Assembly: GCA_001936135.1 (NCBI GenBank)
Contig: CP012810.1
Span: 558,001 to 622,000 of the forward strand
DNA length: 64,000 nucleotides
Source: Saccharomycopsis fibuligera x Saccharomycopsis cf. fibuligera
Taxonomy: Eukaryota > Ascomycota > Saccharomycetes > Ascoideales > Saccharomycopsidaceae
Direction of reading: 5' to 3'
Positions 42,711 through 52,573 of the stretch are shown here, in pieces; positions within the stretch are counted from its first letter, which is position 1, and the number at the start of each line of letters is the position of its first letter. The notes under the pieces are model-generated. The model was not told the origin of the DNA, made no database searches, and worked only from the letters and a program-made list of their open reading frames with translations. The position numbers and the translations under genes are program-made.

Positions 42711-43179
42711 TGCGGTGTATTTTATCACTTGGTGACGATTTTGGGGAATTTGACGGTTAAAATAGCAAAAGCAGTGCTTCTTGAGGTTAGTTATCCTAGC
42801 AGCAATTGTCAGTAAGCAACAAGTAATTTTGTAGTTTAAAAAAAAAAAGTCAAAAATTGAACAGCAATCACAACAAGGTATTCTATTATTTCTATAGATG
42901 TGTTTGTTGATGTTGGAGTTTAGAGATGCAGCACTTGCTACTTGGTCAAACCGAAAATTATTTGGTTTAAAAAAAAAAACGCCGCCCAGTGCAAAAAAAA
43001 AAAAAAAAAAAAAAAATAAAATAAAGCAGCGTTGTGAGCATCGCTCAATACTAATCAACCATCAACATCCGAGGAGTGTATGTTCTAATTCATCAAGATT
43101 CAGTTCATCAAGCTTCAGAAGCTGCTCGAACTAACATATTTGATTCTATTTGTTATAAGTCCAAGTACAATTTCAAATC
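42711..43179. promoter_or_regulatory. Divergent promoter region (M16C protease / ZNG1)
   Basis: Holds an A tract at about 42994-43016 and a two-codon uORF ATG TTC TAA at 43080-43088 that may lie in the ZNG1 leader. No gene seen. Confidence 0.45.
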
Positions 43180-44538
43180 ATGGACGATATCCCAGACTTG
43201 GTAGAGGATTTAACTCAGGTGGACGAGTCCCAATTACAAAAATGGACCAAAGATGATCAGAATACCAAGAATAAAGCTGTCACGACAAAAAAACAGCAAC
43301 CACAGCAACCACAAGCAGCTAGTGATACCGAATATGCCAACAATGACAACAAAGTTCCAGTGACCATAATCACCGGCTACTTGGGCTCCGGTAAATCCAC
43401 GCTTCTAAACAACATTGCCCGCCAAGGCAACAAGCGCATTGCCGTAATTCTCAATGAGTTTGGTGATTCCAGTGAGATTGAAAAATCTCTAACAATACAA
43501 AACAATGATGAATCTTATGAAGAATGGCTTGATTTGGGTAATGGGTGCTTATGCTGTTCGGTTAAAGATAATGGGGTAGCGGCTATTGAAAGATTGATTG
43601 ATAATCTGAAAGATAAGATTGATTATATATTTTTAGAGACTAGTGGGATTGCTGATCCAGCCCCGATTGCAAAGATATTTTGGCTTGATGATGCTTTAAG
43701 CTCAAATATTTACATCGATGGGATAATTACGGTATTGGACTCTAAAAATATTCTCAAAAGCTTACAGGATTTTGGCGGACATAGACATAAAAATAATCTT
43801 AACGAAGGCGATGAGCATAACGATGAACATAACGATGAACATCATGATGATGGTGAAGAACACCAGGAAAAAACTACTACCGCAGAGCTTCAAATCGCTC
43901 TTGCTGATGTGATTTTGCTCAACAAATTTGACCTTATTGAATCTGATCTTGAGTTGCAACAGCAGATTCAACAAGCTATAAAGGACATCAATGCTCTTGC
44001 TCCAGTTCATCAAACATCGTTTTCTCAAGTCGATTTAACTAAAATTCTTGACTTGCACTCTTTTGAAAACAATGATGTAAATTTTACCAATACCACAAAA
44101 CAGGAAATTTTGGAACAGAGTGAAGAAGGCTCATTTCATAATCCGGCAATTACCACGGAAGTTATTTCTTTCGGTAAGTTAGCAAGCATGGAAGATTCAT
44201 TAGCTAAAATCGATGAATTTATTCAGTATGTGCTTTGGGAAAACAAAATTGATGGCGCTGATGTTGAAGTGCATCGTTTGAAAGGCTTGCTTATTGAAGA
44301 AGGTGTGCAGGAGAAACAAAAAGATAATGATGGTAATAATAATTCTAAAACTACGCCATTGATCAAAGTGATTCAAGGGGTTAGAGATACTTATGATACA
44401 TTTGATGCCTATTATAATCCTGAATTGCATAATGATGGAGTTTGCAAGATAGTTTTTATTGGTAAGCATTTACGGAAAGATGGGATAATCAAAGAGTTCA
44501 AGCGTTTTGTTGGTAATCTTGTTAGCGATGTTAAATGA
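43180..44538 (+). CDS. ZNG1: COG0523 GTPase, zinc-regulated metalloprotein activator (Zng1, YNR029C-like)
   Basis: This 452-residue GTPase has the Walker A motif GYLGSGKST (66-74), the metal-binding CxCC motif GCLCC (C123, C125, C126), the ETSGIADP switch region (153-160) and the G4 motif NKFD (248-251). A C-terminal CobW-C domain follows (about 310-445). The extreme N terminus DIPDLVEDL resembles the peptide by which eukaryotic ZNG1 binds methionine aminopeptidase 1. Between the G3 and G4 regions a loop at 201-230 is rich in His, Asp and Glu ([18 protein letters not shown]), a likely zinc-binding store seen in many COG0523 proteins. The family delivers zinc to client enzymes using GTP hydrolysis. 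Confidence 0.9.
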   Translation: MDDIPDLVEDLTQVDESQLQKWTKDDQNTKNKAVTTKKQQPQQPQAASDTEYANNDNKVPVTIITGYLGSGKSTLLNNIARQGNKRIAVILNEFGDSSEIEKSLTIQNNDESYEEWLDLGNGCLCCSVKDNGVAAIERLIDNLKDKIDYIFLETSGIADPAPIAKIFWLDDALSSNIYIDGIITVLDSKNILKSLQDFGGHRHKNNLNEGDEHNDEHNDEHHDDGEEHQEKTTTAELQIALADVILLNKFDLIESDLELQQQIQQAIKDINALAPVHQTSFSQVDLTKILDLHSFENNDVNFTNTTKQEILEQSEEGSFHNPAITTEVISFGKLASMEDSLAKIDEFIQYVLWENKIDGADVEVHRLKGLLIEEGVQEKQKDNDGNNNSKTTPLIKVIQGVRDTYDTFDAYYNPELHNDGVCKIVFIGKHLRKDGIIKEFKRFVGNLVSDVK

Positions 44539-44968
44539 TTAAGATTTAATTTGTAAATATATGATGATTGAGAAGCTGCTGAGACTTTATGACCTCCAAT
44601 GTAAAGACAAACATATTGCCCATTTTTGAATGTGGCCTAAAGAGCTGTTATGGAAGCGTGTGGATAATTGTCTGCCTATGCTACTAGTATTTGGTCATTC
44701 GATAGGTGCTCCTGATTCCATGTGTAAATCTATGACCATGAAAATTCATATTTTTGAGCTAGCTATAGGAGCATTTTATTGTAACTGCTATTGGTTCTCA
44801 AATACACGCACGAGCATTCTTTGCTAATAGCGTATTTCTAAGAATTATCACCAAAAGTCAGCGTGTCAAAAAGTAAATCAAAATATACCAACACTAGTTT
44901 GGTTTATTTATTAATTTCGTTTACCAAGTCTATATACATGCAACCGCATACCATACTACCGTACGAAA
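44539..44968. other. Convergent 3' intergenic region
   Basis: Between ZNG1 and GWT1. Mixed AT-rich sequence; no gene, repeat or structure seen. Confidence 0.4.
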
Positions 44969-46678
44969 CTAAAGCTTAATGTAAATTCCATAATAATTGA
45001 ACAGCATCGCCACCAAATTGATAATCAAACTGTATCCAACCAAGGTTGTTACTGATAATAATGGCCCTGCGTCAAGAGTATTCATTGACATGTTGATTAA
45101 TCCAGTCAATACGTTAGATACTAAGAAGATAAGCATACCGTTATTATTTATGGACTCAAGAGAAAATGGCACATGATTATAGTTGGAGTTTTCCAATGAA
45201 AGACTATTATTTGTGCTATTATTGATCTCATTTTTCGTAATTTTTTTGCCCTTTGGTTTTTTGTCCAAGTAGTTAAACAATTTGTTGATGAGCTTGAACC
45301 CAACCAAATAGTTCAAGTTGTAAGCAGCAATAAAGAGCACATATGAAAAATTGGCAAATCTTCGTGAAACATGAGTTAAGATGGTGTTGTGCTGATGAGC
45401 ATAAAGCGACAATGCATCAAAAAAAATGGCATAAACAACAAGACATGCATCTGAGGATAAACTCAATTTAGATCTCAAAAAGAAATAAAGTTTACTGTGA
45501 TGCTTTGAAGTGTTGGGTTTTGGGTAAGTCAACTGGCTATGATATTCAATAATTTCCAGTTCAGTAGAATTTTTAATCAAGTTAAATGGTGTAACAATGC
45601 CTGGTAGCAAGAACCCACCCACTGATTCACCAATCAAGAAAATGGCAATATATCCAACCAATGAAGAAATACCTTCTTTATTCATGTCCCATACTGACAG
45701 TCTTTCACTGCTTACCAAATACGCTAAATATTGTTTATTGTTTCTTTGAAGCCAATACTCATGCACTGCAGAAATCAAGACACCAATCATTGCATTAGAG
45801 TAATTGACTCTGAGCAACGAAAACACAAACTCCAAGACGTACTTGAACGGAGACAAAAGACTCAAAGTGACAAAGAAATTCCAGTGAACTCCGTATTCAG
45901 TGACATGTTCTTGATAATTAAGCCATTTGACTAAAAATAATCTACCGATACCTAAAGCAAACACCGTGACGGAACTTCTAAAACTAGTGACAATTTTCTT
46001 TAAAAGACTGAGTAATTCACGCCCTAGTGGCTGCTTTGAATCTTGGGTAAATTTAGACCAAATAGATTGTCTAGCAGAGACGATTCCCATAGAGAAGACA
46101 AACGAACCAACTCCAAGATCCATTAAGGACGTGCCCCAGGTTTCACATTTAGCAAAACGACGAGGAAAAATATTGAAGTCAACGGCAAGAATGGCAATAG
46201 CAGTAACAACAAGCATTTGAGAGCGGTAAACAGTCAAGTAGGAGCGCTTTGGTAAGAACTGCTTCTTTGTTAGTTTGCCGGGGGTGAGGGAAACTGTCGC
46301 GAGATCACCATCAGTTTGTTTCTTCTTTGATAAAGAAGCATTAGACTCGGATGTCAGATCATAATTGAAGAAAGCGAGGAATACTAAGGGCCCAAAGAAG
46401 CCATAGATCAACGAGCGAATATGGTTTGCGTAAGTTGTAATAGAAAGCAACAAGGGAAGCCAATTGAGGAGGTAATCAAGCACCACAGTGAAAAGGGTGA
46501 TGTTGTAGTTGTTGAACTTGTTGTTGGTGAAGATGCGGGTATAAGTGTTAAGGAGACAGTAGACAAAATAGGCAGCAAGAGACACGGATGTGACGAGGTA
46601 GATGTCCAGCACAGTGCCGCCTGTAAGGCCGGTGACAAACTGTTCTTTTCTAAGCTTGAGGTCCTCTGCACTGGACAT
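44969..46678 (-). CDS. GWT1: GPI-anchor inositol acyltransferase Gwt1
   Basis: The 569-residue protein is a polytopic ER membrane enzyme with about a dozen hydrophobic segments. The N terminus LRKEQFVTGLTGGTVLDIYLVTSVSL is the Gwt1/PIG-W signature, followed by RSLIYGFFGPLVFLAFF, and the SYLTVYRSQMLVVTAIAILAVDF block with FPRRFAKCETWGTSLMDLGVGSFVFSMG, the most conserved part. An inserted hydrophilic segment near residue 480 (KKPKGKKITKNEINNSTNNS) and another near 110-130 make it longer than yeast Gwt1 (490). It acylates the inositol of GlcN-PI in GPI synthesis and is the target of the antifungal gepinacin/manogepix class. It is transcribed divergently from ALG12. Confidence 0.95.
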   Translation of the reverse strand: MSSAEDLKLRKEQFVTGLTGGTVLDIYLVTSVSLAAYFVYCLLNTYTRIFTNNKFNNYNITLFTVVLDYLLNWLPLLLSITTYANHIRSLIYGFFGPLVFLAFFNYDLTSESNASLSKKKQTDGDLATVSLTPGKLTKKQFLPKRSYLTVYRSQMLVVTAIAILAVDFNIFPRRFAKCETWGTSLMDLGVGSFVFSMGIVSARQSIWSKFTQDSKQPLGRELLSLLKKIVTSFRSSVTVFALGIGRLFLVKWLNYQEHVTEYGVHWNFFVTLSLLSPFKYVLEFVFSLLRVNYSNAMIGVLISAVHEYWLQRNNKQYLAYLVSSERLSVWDMNKEGISSLVGYIAIFLIGESVGGFLLPGIVTPFNLIKNSTELEIIEYHSQLTYPKPNTSKHHSKLYFFLRSKLSLSSDACLVVYAIFFDALSLYAHQHNTILTHVSRRFANFSYVLFIAAYNLNYLVGFKLINKLFNYLDKKPKGKKITKNEINNSTNNSLSLENSNYNHVPFSLESINNNGMLIFLVSNVLTGLINMSMNTLDAGPLLSVTTLVGYSLIINLVAMLFNYYGIYIKL

Positions 46679-47218
46679 GGAGACGTTATATTGGCTGTGT
46701 CTTAATATTTACTCTCCATCATCTACCGTTATCCAGTGTTCTCTGGCGATGTTGTGCTCTTGCGCTGTTATTGCAGTGCAGCCAGCGAAAAATATTTAGT
46801 CACGTGCTCACAAATTGACAGCACTCAACAACGATTATAGGCACCAAACACCCACGCAGCACCTTCACAACAAAAACAACAACATCAGCACCAGCTATAG
46901 CACTAGATAGAGCTCTTTGTTAAACAAACATTCTCGGGCTTTGTTGCGGGCATGCTCTGGTTGCTTCCTGTAAACTGTGGTATTGCTTTGTCGTATTGTG
47001 CAACAAAAAACTCACTAGTGTGATCACGCGACCAAGCGGCGCACTTAAAAACCCCCCAAACCGTCATATCAAGCCATCATCATTACTATCTCCATCAATG
47101 ACTGCCAGTAAGCTGCTGAAATTTCTTCTTGTTTTTCTTCTTCATTGACTATATACACGTTTATATCAATTTACATTATCAACTTTTCTAATAGCAAAGA
47201 CAGTCAATTACCAAAATA
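46679..47218. promoter_or_regulatory. Divergent promoter region shared by GWT1 and ALG12
   Basis: The region carries GTCACGTG (46799-46806), a Cbf1-type E-box, and a stretch of AACAACA repeats at 46870-46885. A 16-codon uORF lies at 47098-47148. Co-regulation of the two ER glycosylation genes is possible but not shown. Confidence 0.5.
47098..47148 (+). promoter_or_regulatory. uORF upstream of ALG12 (16 codons)
   Basis: ATG at 47098 encodes MTASKLLKFLLVFLLH (with CTG read as Leu) and ends in TGA 70 nt before the ALG12 start. The peptide is markedly hydrophobic. Transcript start is unknown, so it may or may not be in the leader. Confidence 0.4.
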
Positions 47219-49138
47219 ATGGCAAAGCTCGACTTCTGGGACGCTCTTTTGCTCTCCCTCATCTCCATCCACTTGGTGGTTTCTCCCTACACCAAGGTCG
47301 AAGAATCCTTCAACACCCAAGCAATCTACGATTTTGTCAACCATGGCCTCAATTTCGCTAAATTCGACCATTTGGAATTCCCCGGAGCAGTACCTCGTTC
47401 CTTTTTTGGTGCTGCTCTCATTGGCTCCATCACTAGATTTTTCAACAAGTATGCTAAATTTGTCACTAACGAAGATCCAACTCAGATCCAATTGCAGTTG
47501 CTTGCTAGAGCAATCCTTGGTCTTTTCAACGGGTTGGGTTTAATTGCCTTACGCCATGCGGTTATCGACACGGTTGACTTAGTTTACCTGAATCCAAAAT
47601 TGTACGATGCCTCAATTTTGGAAACTGCTGCCGCTACTACCATTAAAGATGAGAAAACTGGTAAAGAAGCAACGATTGTTGAAGAGCAAGTCGAAGTCGA
47701 AGCAACCGCTAATGATGACACTAATGCTAAACCCCAGGAAGCTGATTCAAAACCGCATATTGGTCTTTGGTTTGCACTCTTCCAATATACTCAATTCCAT
47801 ATTGTTTACTATAGTTCTCGCTTTTTGCCCAACTTCATTGCTTTGCCATTGACCAATATTGCCCTCGCTCTTGCCATTAAAACCAACTATCCATTAGCCT
47901 TTGCCATCTTATCCTTTACTGCCATTGTTATTCGTTTTGAAGTGTTTGTTCTTTTGGGTGCATTATTCTTCACTAGTGTCTTCATCTTTGGCAAAGCTCC
48001 ATTTTTGTCCAGTGTTTCCAGTATTGTCTTTGGCACTTCCGTTGGAGGCTTGGTTTCTTTGTTCTTAGACACCAAGATCTGGAACCCATCATTGGAGCTC
48101 ACCTCTATCATCAAAGACCCATCAGTTGCTCTTATTCCAGAAATTAGCAGTTTTATATTTAACGTTATTCACAGCAATGCTAGCAATTGGGGCGTTGAAC
48201 CATTTTCGGCTTATTTTGACAAATATTTCCGTAAATTATTTTTCCCACCAACTGTTATTTCTCTTGCTGCTACTGGACTTTTCAATGATCCAACCAAAAG
48301 TCTTTACTCAGTAACTATTGTCTCTGTTGCTTCGTTATTACATGTTTTGGTAATGTCTTTCCAACCGCATAAAGAATGGAGATTTATTGTTTACGCAATC
48401 CCGGGGATCACTCTTCTTGGTGCTTCTGGAGTCGGCAAATTAGCCAAATCTTTTAGAACTTCATTCTTCAGCAAAATTGCCGTGGTGGCCACATTGCTTA
48501 GTGCGGTGGTTTCCCTTGGTTCTAGTGTGTTTATGTTATACTCATCATCGCTCAATTATCCAGGCGGTGTTGCTCTTAACTCATTCAACAACTATATTAT
48601 TGCGCGTAATAATAATGGAACGTTGCCAGCTAATCAAGAGTTAACCGTTCATTTGAGCATCTATCCTAAAATGACTGGCGCCAGTTTATTTGGCGAATTA
48701 CAAGAATCCTTCCTTTTGCAAAATAACATCTCGTTGAAGTACGACAAGACTGAAAACGTTACTGATCTTAAGCAAAAATGGGGAACTTTTGACTACATTA
48801 TTACAGAAATTGATCTTTCAAAACCGGTTAGCTCTGATGAAATTAATGATAAAAAAGAAGCACAGGTTTCCGAGGTTGATCAAATTAAAAATGATATTGC
48901 TTCAGTGTCCTCTGGTATTCAGTGGTATAAAATTGCATCAGTGTCACAATTTGCAGGAGTCACTCCAAGGCCATTACTTAATGCCCAAAATGGTCAATTT
49001 GATCCAAAGGGGAAACTTACCGAAGTGGTTCAAAAGATAGTTGACTCTAAAAGCGTAGAACCAATATTGGATGTGATTAAGGAAGCAGTGTTGAAAAGAA
49101 ATGTTGTTTATGTTTTTGAAAAACAACATTTGGTGTAA
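47219..49138 (+). CDS. ALG12: Dol-P-Man:Man7GlcNAc2-PP-Dol alpha-1,6-mannosyltransferase Alg12
   Basis: The 639-residue ER membrane protein belongs to glycosyltransferase family 22. Its N-terminal block SPYTKVEESFNTQAIYDF followed by FDHLEFPGAVPRSF is the GT22 signature that contains the acidic catalytic loop (EES). About ten membrane helices follow, with FQPHKEWRFIVYAIPGI, the conserved HKExRF motif, near residue 380-400. It adds the eighth mannose to the lipid-linked N-glycan precursor using dolichol-phosphate mannose in the ER lumen. An acidic insertion at about 135-175 (KEATIVEEQVEVEATAND) accounts for part of the extra length over yeast Alg12 (551). Confidence 0.94.
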   Translation: MAKLDFWDALLLSLISIHLVVSPYTKVEESFNTQAIYDFVNHGLNFAKFDHLEFPGAVPRSFFGAALIGSITRFFNKYAKFVTNEDPTQIQLQLLARAILGLFNGLGLIALRHAVIDTVDLVYLNPKLYDASILETAAATTIKDEKTGKEATIVEEQVEVEATANDDTNAKPQEADSKPHIGLWFALFQYTQFHIVYYSSRFLPNFIALPLTNIALALAIKTNYPLAFAILSFTAIVIRFEVFVLLGALFFTSVFIFGKAPFLSSVSSIVFGTSVGGLVSLFLDTKIWNPSLELTSIIKDPSVALIPEISSFIFNVIHSNASNWGVEPFSAYFDKYFRKLFFPPTVISLAATGLFNDPTKSLYSVTIVSVASLLHVLVMSFQPHKEWRFIVYAIPGITLLGASGVGKLAKSFRTSFFSKIAVVATLLSAVVSLGSSVFMLYSSSLNYPGGVALNSFNNYIIARNNNGTLPANQELTVHLSIYPKMTGASLFGELQESFLLQNNISLKYDKTENVTDLKQKWGTFDYIITEIDLSKPVSSDEINDKKEAQVSEVDQIKNDIASVSSGIQWYKIASVSQFAGVTPRPLLNAQNGQFDPKGKLTEVVQKIVDSKSVEPILDVIKEAVLKRNVVYVFEKQHLV

Positions 49139-50372
49139 AAAAAATTTGTTGTACGTTTTGTGTTTTAATTTTTTTTTTTTTCTTTTTTTTCTAATTTGTC
49201 TCGCCTCAAAATTACTAGTTAGTTGATCTACGTTATAATTTATTAAATTTGTTTTGTTATTTTGATCCCCATTGTGCTTGAGGGTTCGCTTGTTACCGCT
49301 TGTTGGTAATCTGCGACTGAATGTATTCTTTGCTGTTTTGTTTACAATGGCATATATCTTCAGAGAATATTAACTTTAGTAAATTGAAAGTTCTCAAAGG
49401 CTGCTCGGCTGATGCTGTATGCGAGCATTTGCTGGCTCGAAGCTGCTGCCCATAAACACCATAAGCAGAATAAAAAACAAGAATCATCACAGTATGTACT
49501 TTGGATATACTCAAGCAGTAGCGACCATCGTAGAACCTAATGTGGCAGTGACGTATGACCTATAAAGCGAAGCACATACAATACGATAAGCGAGCCATAG
49601 TGATCTGTGCAACATGTGCATATTTGGATCCAAGATTTATGCTAGGGCCAACCCCCAATGAACACCAAGATGCGTACATTTGTAAACATCTTCTAATCAT
49701 TTGTAAAGCCTAATTAATCAACTTAGCTTAGCTGGGCTGGGCTCAGCTTGGTCCAACTAGGCTAATGATGAAAATGCTGTGTAATTGTTAGTCAGCTTTT
49801 CGCCGTTTAGCAATTTACAAATTACGTGATTTAGTGATCTAAGGATTAAGTAAGGCATCTAACTCAAATTAGTTCATGGTCAGATAATCACATTGCCAAA
49901 TTGTTAAAATTTCAAAATTTACAAAGATTCTGCTGCACTTTGACAGGTCGGAATTCCATGTGGCTATAGGGATGTGCCAGAACAGCATAGGATGGGCAGC
50001 GTACCATTTCGGCAGCCACAATGCAATAGTAGTAAACATTAGCTAATGTAGTTTGATTGAAAATGCTGACTAGTGTTTATGATTACTGAAGTATGAGATT
50101 ACTGCACAATCACAATCATGATTAGCAAATCTGCCGCAGTGGCTGCGCTCACGGTGCGCGGAAAAGGTGGCTGGACGCCCTTAGTAAAGATTTGTAAGGC
50201 TCTGTGCCAGTGGCTCCCAACCAGCAGAGATGCGCCGGTTATATAGCCAACGATCTTTCCAGTTCTAATCTAGTTCTCGAATGTGAAAAGTTCCTCTTGT
50301 TGAATCATATTATATCATTATCTTATCATATCACTTCACACATCAACCACCACACTTGTCACAATCTGAAAA
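49139..50372. promoter_or_regulatory. Promoter region of the flavodoxin-like gene
   Basis: 1.2 kb without a supportable ORF. It includes repeated TTAGCTTAGCTGGGCTGGGCT near 49725-49745 and the Cap1/Yap1-type site at 50180-50187. The leader before the ATG is C/A-rich (ACATCAACCACCACAC), typical of highly expressed genes. Confidence 0.45.
50180..50187 (+). promoter_or_regulatory. Cap1/Yap1 response element CTTAGTAA
   Basis: CTTAGTAA fits the Candida Cap1 consensus MTKASTMA and the yeast Yap1 site TTASTAA. It lies 186 bp before the flavodoxin-like start, a gene type known to be induced by oxidative stress. Binding is inferred. Confidence 0.5.
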
Positions 50373-50984
50373 ATGGCTCCAAAGATCGCTATCATCTACT
50401 ACTCTACTTACGGCCACGTTGCTGGTCTCGCTAAGGCTGTCCAAGCCGGTGTTGAATCCGCTGGTGGTAAAGTTGACGTTTACCAAGTCAAAGAAACCCT
50501 TTCTCCAGAAATTCTTGGAAAAATGCATGCCCCACCTCAAGACCCAAGCATTCCGTTTGCTACTCCAGAAACTTTGACTCAATATGACGCCTTTTTGTTT
50601 GGTATTCCAACCAGATTCGGTAACTTCCCAGCCCAATGGAAAGCTTTCTGGGACGCTACTGGCGGCCTTTGGGCTAGTGGTGCTTTGTATCACAAATTTG
50701 CCGGTATCTTTGTCACTACTGGTACCCCAGGTGGTGGTCAAGAAGTCACTGTTGTTAACGCATTGAGTACTTTGGCTCATCATGGTATCATTTACGTTCC
50801 ATTGGGTTACGGTGCTGCTTTTACTCAAATCACCAACTTGGAAGAAGTCCACGGTGGTTCTGCTTGGGGTGCCGGCGCCTTTGCTGGCCCAACTGGTGCT
50901 CGTCAACCAAGCAAATTGGAATTGGAAATCGGTGAGATCCAAGGCAAAGAATTTTACAACATTGTCTCAAAGGCTTTCAACTAA
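50373..50984 (+). CDS. Flavodoxin-like NAD(P)H:quinone oxidoreductase (WrbA/Pst2/Ycp4 family)
   Basis: The 203-residue protein has the FMN-phosphate loop [13 protein letters not shown] at its N terminus, [22 protein letters not shown] (FMN-binding, residues about 74-95), [12 protein letters not shown] (about 116) and [13 protein letters not shown] (about 165). These are the hallmarks of the WrbA/Pst2 family; it is full length. Members reduce quinones with two electrons at the plasma membrane, protecting against oxidative damage. Candida albicans has four paralogues (PST1, PST2, PST3, YCP4) and I cannot tell which this is. Codon bias is strong and no CTG is used, indicating high expression. 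Confidence 0.93.
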   Translation: MAPKIAIIYYSTYGHVAGLAKAVQAGVESAGGKVDVYQVKETLSPEILGKMHAPPQDPSIPFATPETLTQYDAFLFGIPTRFGNFPAQWKAFWDATGGLWASGALYHKFAGIFVTTGTPGGGQEVTVVNALSTLAHHGIIYVPLGYGAAFTQITNLEEVHGGSAWGAGAFAGPTGARQPSKLELEIGEIQGKEFYNIVSKAFN

Positions 50985-52573
50985 GAGATGTGCTAGTTCT
51001 CGAAAGTCATAGGCCTCGTGATGCTATAATTGTCAATGGCTAGCTAGAATTCAATCTACAATTTTTACTTCTTATAACATACTATCTTGTCATTCTCGCA
51101 GTTCTATAGAATACATTGATACACATTGACTTGTTTTGTTCATTTAATCCCGTAAGCACAATCGTTGACTGATTCTTCTGGAATTCTCTCTTCTTGTTTC
51201 TTCTTTTTACGTAAACTTTACTAAGACGCAAACTGCGCGTTGCTGCACATAACGGTGCATGCCAAACTCGTGTTTGAGGCAAAAAAAGAAAAAAAAGTAA
51301 AAAAAAAATTAGCTAATCTTTTAGTAATTAGTACGTAGTGTATCGTACCTTAAGGTAGCTGCTGCGTTGCCAAAACCTACTGTTGATCAAAGAAAAAGGG
51401 CTGGTTTGATCAGTGTTGGCGGAATGACAATAAGCTTCAAAAATTTTCCATAGTGGCAGATGGCTTTTCTATTGTAGTCAATTTGTTTTTGTTCTTTGTT
51501 TTGATTTACAATTCTTTGGCCGCTAGCCATTCTAACTCAAGTAGCGTTTCTTCAAAAATGCCAACTTGTAAATAAAAAGCTCAGTTTACATGTTCCTCCA
51601 ACAATACTCTTTTGAAAGTGAATTATGAATGTCGCCAGTAATACCGTATAAAGGACCATGGAAATGCGTTGCCATGAGCCAATATTTCCGAGACATATAT
51701 ATGTAGGACAATGTATATTTTAAATAAGGAGATAATTCTCACGGCTAACAGTCCTGAAATTTATTTGCGCGTCAATGTGTTGCAAACGTAATAGCAGAAA
51801 AATTCTGCTAGGATGCTTGCTCTATTGAAATATACGGAATCAACTGGTTTGTGGTGGCATAATTATCTCTCGGAGCGTTTGCTTGATGAACAACATTTTG
51901 ACTATTTGACCGTTAATTGCAATTGTACCGTGTTGGATGCCAGAGCTATAGCCAATGTCTTGATTTTTAAATAAAAATGTGATGAAAGTAGCAGTAACGG
52001 CACTTAGGCTCAATGCGTTGAGTGAAATGCTGCCAGCTCCTAAATAAACAACTGTTGACTTTAACTTCCTATGCGGCAATAGACTGTGCCTCCCAGAAGA
52101 AAACTTTAACCATAACACATACTGCTTACTGAGTTTTCCATAGCAACAAACCTTCAATATTCTGATTCATGCCCGCCAGAAATATCATATGAAAAGCTTT
52201 GTATATGTGTATATATGGCGCAGCCAGCCAGTATTGCGGTTGTCTAGTGAAGGAAGAGATGCTATATACAGCGATGGTTATGCTGCCCCGGCACGTGTTT
52301 TATCAACGCGAAAATACAAAATAGTTCAACATACCGGTTGATGATGTTTAACGATTTTGATGATGTTGAGTTCAAACATAAACAAAGATACTATATTACT
52401 GCACAATCTGCCCCTGAACAAGAACAGAGTTACTGCTTGCTGCTTTTGTATGCTTAGCTGAGAAGCCAAATACATACTTTTTCAGGTTTCTTTTTCAATA
52501 CAATAAATTAATCAATTAATAAGTTTATTACCTAGTCAATTGAGTAAATCCACCTGCGAAACTACTTATCAAT
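50985..52573. promoter_or_regulatory. Intergenic region upstream of the TFC6-like gene
   Basis: 1.6 kb with no credible gene; a 105-codon minus frame at 51840-52157 has no family resemblance. It includes TATATATGTA-like stretches (51697-51704, 52202-52216) and a CACGTG E-box at 52292-52297. Confidence 0.4.

Noticed and set aside
50343-50942. 199-codon minus-strand ORF opposite the flavodoxin-like gene
   Set aside because: It is a shadow of a highly biased gene; the plus-strand frame has all the WrbA-family motifs.
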